DNA from: a virus
IMG/VR virus record: IMGVR_UViG_3300042010_000084
Coordinates: 1 to 40,062 of that record
Strand: one strand, 5' to 3'
Length of the DNA: 40,062 bases
In this document: one piece after another, positions 29,448-37,803 of the stretch
Layout of the letters: every line of letters begins with the position of its first letter
Numbering within the stretch: position 1 is the first letter of the stretch
Program-made: the position numbers and the translations under genes
Notes under the pieces: generated by a model
What the model was told of the DNA's origin: nothing
What the model saw: the letters and a program-made list of their open reading frames with translations, nothing else
Database searches by the model: none

Positions 29448-32400
29448 ATGCTCACCCTTACCGACTCCGCCAACCCGACGCTGGGAAGTTCGCTCGAAGG
29501 CGCGCCACTCGCCGCGCCGGACGGCATCCGCCAGTCGCTCGACAACCCAATGAAGGCGGCGCTCTATGCTCCGGCCGATGAGGCATTGCGGCAATGGCGG
29601 CGCGATACGGTCGACAAGCTCGACGCGGACGCTCTCGACTTCGACAACGTCTCGCCGGAGCTCGATCCATGGGTTCGCAAGCGAGCGATGATTTCGGCCT
29701 TTCTCAACGTCGCAACCGACGAAGATCCTGGCGATGGGCTGGCCTATGAGATGCTGCGCGATCAAGTGGCCGAGCAATCCTTCGAAGGCCGAGGCAAAGG
29801 CAGCGACGACGCGTTTTTCGCCGAATTCCAGAAAGCCGCGAAGGGCCGCAAGGATGGCCGGGCGCTGGACAAGACACTATCCGAAGCCGCCGCCCTGTCC
29901 GCCACCGCGCAGGCGACCGACTTCTTTTCCCGCGATCTGAGCACGTTTGCCCAATGGCGCGACAAGGCGCGCGCGTCGCCGGGCTACGACCCGAAGCGCG
30001 AAGCGGACTATCTCGAAGCATGGGAAGCGCAACGCGAGGCCGTGCGCGAGCAGGTGGAGCCGTATCTTGGGCCGTTGTCGCAGGTATGGAGCGAAATCCA
30101 AACCGACCCGGGGACGATCGGAAGCCGGATCAAGGACGCTTATTTCCGTATTCCGCTCGATCAGCGCCAGCCATTCATGGCCTCGCTGTCCGTGCTGGCC
30201 AAGGGCTTGCCAAAGGAGCAGCAACCGGCGTTTTGGGCGAATCTCAAGAAGCAATCTTCCCGCGATACGTCCGACCTCGGCCGCCAGGCATGGGAAGGAT
30301 TCAAGGCGTTCACCATCAATTCTTCTGTCGGCTTCTCCGGTGGTGCCAGCCTGATTTCTCAAGGCCAGATCGAGCAGGACGAACGCAACTTTGTTGCCGA
30401 CGTGCTGAACATCCAGCGCGCGGAGTATGACCCGATGGTCTATTTGCGGCCGAAAGGCTGGCAGCAGGACGTGGAGCGCGGCATTTACGGCACCCCCGGC
30501 GCGGTGGCGACCACGATCGCGGCTGCGGTTCCGGGCGGTCAGGAGTTCTTGTTCTTCTCGATGCAGGGCAGCGCCTACGACACGACGCGGCGCAGGCTGT
30601 TGAGCCAAGGCAAGAGCGACGCGGAGGCGTCCGCATTCGCTGCGGAAGCCGCTCCCTTTATCGGATCGGCCGAGATGCTGCTTGAGCGCGTGCAGGCAAA
30701 GGCCGTCATGGGCAAGCTGCCGATCCTTGAAAAGACTCTCGGCCAAGCGGCGGACAAGATCACCAGCCGGGCCGCGCGCTTTGGCGTCAGGACGGCGGCG
30801 GGCGCGGTGGAAGAAACCGCGATCGAGACCACACAGAATTTCCTCCCGGTATTCGCGCAAGAGGTGGCGGACGCCCTTGGTGCCGACGTTCCCGACGTGC
30901 AATGGACCGGACCCGGCGGCGAACTCGAAGGGTTTTGGGGCGACTCGCTTTCGACCTTCGTCACCGTTCTGCCGCTGGCGATCATTGGCGCCACCGGTGG
31001 CGCATCCAAAGACGCCCGCGCCAAAGCGTTCGCGGAGGCCAGCGATAACCAGCTCAAGGCGTATGGGGCGACCGACGAGGCGATCGCCAAACTCCGCGCG
31101 GCGGATGGCCAGTATTCACTGAATACCGCCGTCGATGAATTGCGTGGATCGCTGGATCCATTCTCCGCAACCGCCAAGGCGGCGGTTGAACAGCTCAAGG
31201 CCGAAGCGGAAGCGGCTCAACAGCAAGTCCAAGCCGCCGAGCGCTCCGGCGTGATGCCGCGCTTCGTGCGCGATGCGGACGGTTGGACGGTTTACGACGG
31301 CGAGACCCAGGAAGAAGTCGGTAAAGCACCCGACGCCGCCGGCGCGTTCCGGCTGGCCAAGGTGCATTCCGATGCGGTGGACGGGATGAAGGGCGACCGC
31401 GTGGCCTACTTGGCGACGATGTTGGAAGTGGGCGACACGCAAAGCGCGCGCGACGACGCATCCCGCCAGACGACGACCGACTTCCGCCCGGGCGAAGCGG
31501 TGACGACCAGCCAACAGGCGGCGATCTCCGAAGCGGATGAATCTCGCGTGGCGGCGCAGGTCGCGGCGAAAGAACGCCTCAACGGCGGCGACGGCTCCAT
31601 GGCGCAGCTCGTCCTCGGCCAAAGCTCGACCGAAACCAAGCAGCGCGTGCGCCAGACGGTGAACCGCCTGAATGCCGGATCGTCCGTGCTGACCGTCTTC
31701 CACGAAGAAGCGCACGGCTTTTTCCGGGAAGCGCTGGCAACTGGCCGCCTCACGAAAGACGAAACGATTCAGTCCATCCGCGCTCTCGAATCCGCGCTCG
31801 CGGGCAAGACCACGAAGGACGGCCAAGCGCTGCGATTCCTGCCGGAGAACGACGCGGACATCGACGACACGACGCTCGACGAGGCGGTTGCCGAATTGAT
31901 TGAGGCGGAAGTGCTGCGGACGCGCAAATCCGGCGGCGTGCGCCAACTGCCCGGCGGCATCATCTCGCGCAACCTCTCGGCGATCGCCCGGCTTGCACCC
32001 GGCGCGGCACGGAAATTCGCGGCGTTCGCGGACGCGGTGCGTTCCTATTTCGGTCTCGCGTTCGCACGGGCGGTTGCGATCCGCCAAGGCATTCGCGAGG
32101 GCAAGCTCGACGCCAAGCAGCTCGACGAGTTCGCCTCCAAGCTGTTCGGGCTGACCGAACAGGACGAGCACGACGCGGCGGCGGTGAAGGTCGCCGAGGA
32201 TATCACTGGCGAAACGCTGGACGGGGGCAACCCGTTTTCCCTCGGCCCGGCGGCGATGGCCGACGCGATCATTGGCGACGCTGCCGCGCGGATCAAAGAC
32301 CCGAAGGCCAAGGCGAAGGTTTTCACCGGCATCGTGGAGCGCATCGGCCAACTGAAGCGCGATCAGGACGAAATTGGCACCGCGTTCGGGAAAGACTTCA

Positions 32401-35400
32401 CGCGCAAGGCGATCGACGAGCCCCGCCGCAAGGAATCGATCGAGCGCGAGGCGAAAGTTCGCGAGGCGTTGCGCCGTGCCGAACTGGAAGACGAAGCGCA
32501 CGCCCGCCACGTCGGTATTCTTTCCGCACCAGAACTCGCGAAGCTCAAAGAACAACCGGTTCACGGTTATCTGGCCGACCCAATCAGTCCGCTCAAGGGG
32601 CGGCTGCGCTCCAAGGTGGAGGCGATCCGATCGACGTTCTTCGACGAAAGCCGCCACGGCGATTACGACGGTTCGGAGGATGTTTCCCGCGCGGTGTTTG
32701 GCGGCTCGCTGGCTCCCGATCAAGCGGCGCAGGAACTCTTCGACCACGGCTTGATTGCCGAAGCGACGCCGGACGCGATGTGGAGCGCACTGAAGAGCGA
32801 AGCGGCGAGCGTTAAGCGGATGCAAGCCGCGCTCAAAGCGGCAGAGACCGACCTGAAGGCCGCGCGCGAAACCGCGAAGCGCGAAGCCAAGGAGTGGAAG
32901 GTCGACCGGCTCGCGGAAGAGAAGGCGAATTACTCGCCCAAGTCGCGCCTGTTGCGTGCACTGGCAATGCTCGACGGCATCGTCATGGCGCTGCCGATCG
33001 AGCTGCGCGGACGCGTCGGCGGCTACACTCAGCTTGCGAGGCTGGGCAGCGATGAGGCGCGGTTGAAGTTCCTGCAAGGGCGCGTGGCGAAGGTGGAAGC
33101 CGTCGTCAACGAATGGCTGCGCGGAGAATTCACGAAGTCGCTGGAGAAGCTGCTTGATAAGGCGCAGCCGAAGCGCGAGGGCGGCAAGAAGGCCAAGGGT
33201 AAGCTCGGCGCGGAAGGTCACCGGTATTTCGCGCAAGTCGAAGGCGTGATCGGCATGGACGAGACCGGGCTCGAGCTACATCTAAAGTCGCTCGACGACC
33301 GAATCGCGGAAGCCGATGAAACGGAATTGGCCGACTTGGCGGAGGACTATCAAATTGCGCTGACGTTCGGAAATTTCGCCGATAAAACGCCACTGGAAAT
33401 GAACGCCGCGCTGGAGAAGGCGCTCGACGTTTACGAGACCGGCCGCAATCGTTGGAAGACGCTGGAAGAGGCGCGCTTGGCCGACGTGAAGGCGCTGGCG
33501 GCAACCGGCATCGAAGAGCTTGGCGGCAGCGGCATCGCGGCACGTCAGGCAGGGAAGCGCCGCGGCAAGTCGTTGCCAGCGCGCGTATCCGAAGGCCGGT
33601 GGGGAATCTATTCGTTCCCGGAGTTCCTCGAAAACCTCTTCGGCCGCGACAGCAAAGTATCCAAGCGATGGGGCAAGGCGGTGCGCGACGGATTCCGCCG
33701 GCGGACGTCCGCGATCATCCAGGCGGAACGACGCTGGAAGTCGGCGATGCACGAGGCGACGGGCAAAACCGGGCGGGCGGCGCGTCAACAGGTGCACCGG
33801 ATGCAGACGGATTTCAGCGTTTCGGCCACCGTGCGCGTGCAACTACGGGAAAAACTCCGTGTGCCGATCGACACTTTTTTCGAGGCGGAACAACAGAAGT
33901 CGCTGGGGCTGACCAAGGATGAAATCGCCAAGCTGACCGAGCAATTCGAGGCGCTGCCGGAAGGCAGCCGCAAGGAGTATTTGGAGATCGAGCGCATCAG
34001 CGAGAAGACGGCGGAAGTCGCGGAGTTCACCGAGGCGGAGGCGATCTATCTGACGATGTTGTGGCGCCAGGAAGGCTACAAGGATGGCATGACGCTGCAC
34101 GGCCTTGGCACGGACTTCCAAGCCGAACTGGAAAGCGGCCTGTCCGACGCGGCGAAATCGCTGCGCGAGTATCTGGCGGGCGAATACGCGGGCAACTATG
34201 AGCCGCTGCGCCAACTCTTCTCCCGGATGTTCGGCGTGGATCTCGCGCAAACCGACCACTACACGCCGGGCAAGTTCTACTCGCAAGGCTCTGGCCAAGA
34301 GCTCGACGTGACCGGCTCGAGCTTCGTCGAGGGCGGCTTCAAGCAAGGGTTCCTCAAGGATCGCAAGAAGCACCGCGCTGAGGCCAAGGCCGAGAATGCG
34401 TTTCAGGTCTATTTCGCCCACCTCAATCAGACGGAGCACTGGAAGGCGATGGCCGAGGTTTCTCGCGAAATGCACGCGGTGTTGGGCAATCCAGAGATGA
34501 AGAAGGCGCTACAAGCCCGCGATCCGGCCGCCGCTGCGGCGCTGAACGATTGGCTGCGCGCGATCGATGGAAACGGCCTCAACCAGGGTAAAGAGTCCTA
34601 CCTGCTGGACGCCCTGATGAAGTCGCAGGCTTATCTCGCGATGGCGTGGAAAGCCTCGACGATCCTCAAAAACGGCATCGGTGCGGCGATCAACTCGGCT
34701 TACCGGATGCCGACGCGGGATTTCCTGCGCGGCTACGGTCGCTTGATGGCCGGGAAAATCGACTTCGCCCACGTCTGGAATTCGGACGTGATCCAGAACC
34801 GGATTCACGGCGGATTCGCTCCGGAAGCGCGCGCGGCAATCAGCGACGCATTCGGAGCCAAGCCAACGCTGCGCGGTGATTTCCTACTGAAAGGCATGGA
34901 AGTGATCGGCCTTGCGGACAGCTTCGGCACCGCCGCCGGTGCGGCCGTGGCCTATGATTACCATTATCGCCAAGCCAAGCGATCCGGACTATCCGAGGTC
35001 GACGCCCAAGCCGCGGCAATGAACGAAGCCGCGGAAGTCGTCTCCCGCACGGCGCAACCGGCGGAAGTCACGGACCGCTCGCTGATGGAGCTGAAAATCC
35101 ACGGCATCGGCCGCTTGGCCTTCGTGTTCGCCAGCGAGGCGAGGCAAAAGTCCGCGATATGGCTGACCGCGTGGGGCCACACGCTGACCGGCAAGGCGAC
35201 CAAGGACGACTTGCGCGTTTTGGTGATTTCCCATCTCGTCGTGGCACCCATCATGCACGCGATCGGGGTGATGGCCCGGGATGCCCGCAACGATGACGAC
35301 GACGAGTGGTTTGATGACAAATACTGGAACGCGAAAGATTTCGCGATTGCGATGGCGACCGGGCCGTTGTCCGGCCTACCTCTCGTTCGCGACGTGGTCG

Positions 35401-35618
35401 ACGGCTATTCCGGCGACAGCGGGCCGCTCAAGCGCATGTTCGATTCCGGCAAAGCAGCGAAAAAACTCTTTGCCGACGAGCCGAAGGGCAACAAGGCCGA
35501 CTGGTATGAAACGCAGATCACGAAGCTCCTCCAAGGCTTCAACCCATCGCTCGCGGTGGCATCGAGCGTCTTCGATCAGATCTACGACGTCGCCGACAAC
35601 CTCGGCGGCAAGGATTGA
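29448..35618 (+). CDS. Giant internal virion protein (gp16 position) with HExxH motif
   Basis: The protein has 2056 residues, far longer than T7 gp16 (about 1300). The N-terminal 700 residues are helical and charged. A hydrophobic segment lies near residue 500 (FVTVLPLAIIGATGG). VFHEEAHGFF at 752-756 is a zinc-metallopeptidase-type HExxH, followed by LDEAVAELIEAE as a possible third ligand. The remainder is long coiled-coil-like helix with a hydrophobic C-terminal part. It is probably ejected first into the cell, forming the periplasmic channel, and the peptidase could cleave cell-envelope or host proteins. No SLT-type transglycosylase motif is visible. Confidence 0.72.
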   Translation: MLTLTDSANPTLGSSLEGAPLAAPDGIRQSLDNPMKAALYAPADEALRQWRRDTVDKLDADALDFDNVSPELDPWVRKRAMISAFLNVATDEDPGDGLAYEMLRDQVAEQSFEGRGKGSDDAFFAEFQKAAKGRKDGRALDKTLSEAAALSATAQATDFFSRDLSTFAQWRDKARASPGYDPKREADYLEAWEAQREAVREQVEPYLGPLSQVWSEIQTDPGTIGSRIKDAYFRIPLDQRQPFMASLSVLAKGLPKEQQPAFWANLKKQSSRDTSDLGRQAWEGFKAFTINSSVGFSGGASLISQGQIEQDERNFVADVLNIQRAEYDPMVYLRPKGWQQDVERGIYGTPGAVATTIAAAVPGGQEFLFFSMQGSAYDTTRRRLLSQGKSDAEASAFAAEAAPFIGSAEMLLERVQAKAVMGKLPILEKTLGQAADKITSRAARFGVRTAAGAVEETAIETTQNFLPVFAQEVADALGADVPDVQWTGPGGELEGFWGDSLSTFVTVLPLAIIGATGGASKDARAKAFAEASDNQLKAYGATDEAIAKLRAADGQYSLNTAVDELRGSLDPFSATAKAAVEQLKAEAEAAQQQVQAAERSGVMPRFVRDADGWTVYDGETQEEVGKAPDAAGAFRLAKVHSDAVDGMKGDRVAYLATMLEVGDTQSARDDASRQTTTDFRPGEAVTTSQQAAISEADESRVAAQVAAKERLNGGDGSMAQLVLGQSSTETKQRVRQTVNRLNAGSSVLTVFHEEAHGFFREALATGRLTKDETIQSIRALESALAGKTTKDGQALRFLPENDADIDDTTLDEAVAELIEAEVLRTRKSGGVRQLPGGIISRNLSAIARLAPGAARKFAAFADAVRSYFGLAFARAVAIRQGIREGKLDAKQLDEFASKLFGLTEQDEHDAAAVKVAEDITGETLDGGNPFSLGPAAMADAIIGDAAARIKDPKAKAKVFTGIVERIGQLKRDQDEIGTAFGKDFTRKAIDEPRRKESIEREAKVREALRRAELEDEAHARHVGILSAPELAKLKEQPVHGYLADPISPLKGRLRSKVEAIRSTFFDESRHGDYDGSEDVSRAVFGGSLAPDQAAQELFDHGLIAEATPDAMWSALKSEAASVKRMQAALKAAETDLKAARETAKREAKEWKVDRLAEEKANYSPKSRLLRALAMLDGIVMALPIELRGRVGGYTQLARLGSDEARLKFLQGRVAKVEAVVNEWLRGEFTKSLEKLLDKAQPKREGGKKAKGKLGAEGHRYFAQVEGVIGMDETGLELHLKSLDDRIAEADETELADLAEDYQIALTFGNFADKTPLEMNAALEKALDVYETGRNRWKTLEEARLADVKALAATGIEELGGSGIAARQAGKRRGKSLPARVSEGRWGIYSFPEFLENLFGRDSKVSKRWGKAVRDGFRRRTSAIIQAERRWKSAMHEATGKTGRAARQQVHRMQTDFSVSATVRVQLREKLRVPIDTFFEAEQQKSLGLTKDEIAKLTEQFEALPEGSRKEYLEIERISEKTAEVAEFTEAEAIYLTMLWRQEGYKDGMTLHGLGTDFQAELESGLSDAAKSLREYLAGEYAGNYEPLRQLFSRMFGVDLAQTDHYTPGKFYSQGSGQELDVTGSSFVEGGFKQGFLKDRKKHRAEAKAENAFQVYFAHLNQTEHWKAMAEVSREMHAVLGNPEMKKALQARDPAAAAALNDWLRAIDGNGLNQGKESYLLDALMKSQAYLAMAWKASTILKNGIGAAINSAYRMPTRDFLRGYGRLMAGKIDFAHVWNSDVIQNRIHGGFAPEARAAISDAFGAKPTLRGDFLLKGMEVIGLADSFGTAAGAAVAYDYHYRQAKRSGLSEVDAQAAAMNEAAEVVSRTAQPAEVTDRSLMELKIHGIGRLAFVFASEARQKSAIWLTAWGHTLTGKATKDDLRVLVISHLVVAPIMHAIGVMARDARNDDDDEWFDDKYWNAKDFAIAMATGPLSGLPLVRDVVDGYSGDSGPLKRMFDSGKAAKKLFADEPKGNKADWYETQITKLLQGFNPSLAVASSVFDQIYDVADNLGGKD

Positions 35619-35623
35619 TTCAC

Positions 35624-35643
35624 TCTTTTCGCTGCTCCAAAAT
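35624..35643 (+). repeat. 20-base repeat, copy 2
   Basis: The same 20 bases as at 18093-18112 lie here five bases after the giant gene stop and 35 bases before the tail fibre ATG. A promoter or RNA-processing element is possible. Confidence 0.6.
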
Positions 35644-35678
35644 TCCCCCTTGCGGATGTGTTGACGTAGCCTTTCGCG

Positions 35679-36638
35679 ATGGCCGTCTCTACCACTGCCG
35701 CGTCCAAACAATACGTCGGCAACAACTCGGCGGTCACGCCCTATCCGACTGAGTTTCCTTTCCACGACGCGACGGACGTGCGCGTGCAGGTGGAGGACGC
35801 GGACGGCATCGTCACCGAGCTTGAATACGGCACGGATTACACTGTGACCGGCGCGGGCGACCCGGACGGCGGGGACGTGGTGACGGATCAAGCATGGGAC
35901 AACACGCACACGGTGACGTTGATTCGTCAAGTGCCGCTGACGCAGCTCCTTGACCTCGTTTACAACGACCGCTTCCCATCCGAAAACGCCGAGCGCGCGC
36001 TCGATAAGCTCACCTTTATCGTCCAGCAGCTCGCAGGCAACGTGGCTGTCGGCGATCGATCCATCCGCTTCCCCTACTCCGAGCCGGAGGATAACAACAC
36101 GGTCTTGCCAACGCCGGTTCTGCGCCGGGATTCGGTCATCTATTTCGACGCGACCACCGGCGAGATGACGACCAAGACGCTCGACGAATTGGCGACCATC
36201 TTTGAAAGCGCCACCGTCACCCTGACCGGCGACAACATTTTTGAAGGGAATAACACCTTTTCAGGCGATAACACTTTCGACGGCGCGGTCGACTTCAACG
36301 GCCTCGTCACCTTCGGCGGCCAAGTCGAGTTCACGGTCGAGACGCTGACGGATGCGGCATCGATCGCATGGGACGCCAGCCTTGGCAACATGGCGCAGGT
36401 GACGCTCGGCGGGAACCGGACGCTGGCCAATCCGACCAACATGAAGGCTGGGACTTATCTCTTGCGCGTGACGCAGGACGGCACCGGTTCGCGCACGTTG
36501 GCCTATGGGGTCAACTTCAAATTTCCCGGAGGCATCGCGCCCACGCTCTCCACGGCGGCGGGAGCGATCGACATTCTCACTTTCGTCAGCTTCGGCGGAA
36601 CCGACCTCTACCTTGCCGAGCAAAAAGCCTTCGCATGA
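35679..36638 (+). CDS. Tail fibre with T7 gp17-like N-terminal attachment domain
   Basis: The protein has 319 residues. SKQYVGNNSAVTPYPTEFPF, then VTDQAWDNTHTVTLIRQVPL, FPSENAERALDKLTFIVQQL and RSIRFPYSEPE, is the domain that attaches T7-type fibres to the tail tube. The C-terminal half (TLTGDNIFEGNNTFSGDNTF, LGGNRTLANPTNMKAGTYLL) is a beta-repeat region ending with a Gly/Thr-rich tip. It is short for a whole fibre, so it is likely an adaptor that carries the proteins encoded next. Confidence 0.8.
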   Translation: MAVSTTAASKQYVGNNSAVTPYPTEFPFHDATDVRVQVEDADGIVTELEYGTDYTVTGAGDPDGGDVVTDQAWDNTHTVTLIRQVPLTQLLDLVYNDRFPSENAERALDKLTFIVQQLAGNVAVGDRSIRFPYSEPEDNNTVLPTPVLRRDSVIYFDATTGEMTTKTLDELATIFESATVTLTGDNIFEGNNTFSGDNTFDGAVDFNGLVTFGGQVEFTVETLTDAASIAWDASLGNMAQVTLGGNRTLANPTNMKAGTYLLRVTQDGTGSRTLAYGVNFKFPGGIAPTLSTAAGAIDILTFVSFGGTDLYLAEQKAFA

Positions 36639-37507
36639 TCCCTTTCCCGTCAGGCATGTTCAACGGCGGCTATGATCCCTACGGCGATCCTGGCGTGATG
36701 TTCGGAGCGTCGATGTATCGCGATCAAGATTGGGAAATCGTCAATACGAACGAGCTTCATTTGCGCGACTTCAAGACCGGAAATTTCGCATACGTTGGAG
36801 CGTCCTTGCGCCGCGAGGACCAGGCTGACGTGAGATGCTGGGTGCCTGCTTCGGCGGGACATGCGGCGCTGTCTTTTGATGACGTTAATGCAAGCTGGGC
36901 GACCTTGCTGAGATCTTGCGCGGATGGGATCAGCGTCGTATTGGCGGGCTATTCGAAGGTAACAGAGAACACCTCGATCACCGCTGGCGACGACCTTATG
37001 TGCGGCGCTGGTTTGAATTTCCAATACAAGGCCAATTCCGCAGGCGGGGCCACGCGCACATGGTGGTATCATTTCCGAGGCGTGCCCTATAACGGCACGA
37101 ATCAATTCGGGAAAAATCAATTCTATACCGTCGCTGACGCTGAGGCGGGGGTGGCTTATTATCACGATTCCGTGCCTGGGTGCGTAACAACTCCAGCGAA
37201 CTCGGGGACGATCACGACGCCCGGATACGTGGCGAATGATTTCGTCATGCTGACCCTGTCGATGACTTCGACCGGGCCGAAGTTTCATTTCAATACGACC
37301 CAACTCTCCAGCTTTTCATCCGGGGGAGTGGACGGAACCAACGCGGACGTGCGCCCTATAGCGTTCCATTCGCTGGTGTCGCTATGCGATTTCCTCTGTA
37401 ATTCATCCATGCGCACGATGTTCATGGGGATCTACAACGAACCGCTTTCCGCCAACCCGGCGAAGCTCGCCGAAATCTACAACTCTTTGAAAAATCAGCA
37501 CAATTAA
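36635..37507 (+). CDS. Tail fibre-associated protein, 290 residues
   Basis: It starts MIPFPSGMFNGGYDPYGDPG in an ATGA overlap with the fibre. It is beta-rich with many aromatics (WWYHFRGVPYNGTNQFGKNQ, VMLTLSMTSTGPKFHFNTTQ) and ends AKLAEIYNSLKNQHN, a pattern of lectin or concanavalin-type phage tip proteins. A carbohydrate-binding tip is plausible. No family assigned. Base composition is slightly richer in A/T than adjacent genes. Confidence 0.55.
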   Translation: MIPFPSGMFNGGYDPYGDPGVMFGASMYRDQDWEIVNTNELHLRDFKTGNFAYVGASLRREDQADVRCWVPASAGHAALSFDDVNASWATLLRSCADGISVVLAGYSKVTENTSITAGDDLMCGAGLNFQYKANSAGGATRTWWYHFRGVPYNGTNQFGKNQFYTVADAEAGVAYYHDSVPGCVTTPANSGTITTPGYVANDFVMLTLSMTSTGPKFHFNTTQLSSFSSGGVDGTNADVRPIAFHSLVSLCDFLCNSSMRTMFMGIYNEPLSANPAKLAEIYNSLKNQHN

Positions 37508-37512
37508 ATCTC

Positions 37513-37803
37513 ATGGACCTCAACGGAAACAACCCGATCACCGCGGACGGCGACTACGATTGCACCGTCGATCCCGGCCGCTGGTATCTCTTCACCGCGC
37601 GTGACGACTTCGGCGGCGGCACGATCACGCTGAAAACCAAGAACCCGACCGATGGGCTCTTTTACGACGTCCTCAACGGATCATTCACGGCCGCCGCGGA
37701 GTTCGATTTCAAGTCTGACGGCGGCACCGTGCGCGTCGTCCTGGCCGGCGCGACCTCGCCGAACATCCCGATTGCTATCGTCCCGATCTATCCGAACGCA
37801 TGA
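37513..37803 (+). CDS. Small tail-module protein, 96 residues
   Basis: It starts MDLNGNNPITADGDYDCTVD. Short beta-rich protein (RWYLFTARDDFGGGTITLKT, RVVLAGATSPNIPIAI) like tail-tip or assembly proteins encoded between fibre genes. The stop overlaps the next gene (ATGA at 37800). Function unknown. Confidence 0.5.
   Translation: MDLNGNNPITADGDYDCTVDPGRWYLFTARDDFGGGTITLKTKNPTDGLFYDVLNGSFTAAAEFDFKSDGGTVRVVLAGATSPNIPIAIVPIYPNA

Noticed and set aside
31116-33236. Long minus-strand frame of about 700 codons inside the giant virion gene
   Set aside because: It is an artefact of GC-rich codon use in the + strand gene, Arg/His/Leu-rich with no motif. Other long minus-strand frames (4603-5691, 23444-24955, 27934-29001) are rejected for the same reason.
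35661-35666. TTGACG before the tail fibre as a -35 box
   Set aside because: A matching -10 would fall inside the fibre gene, so it cannot drive that gene.
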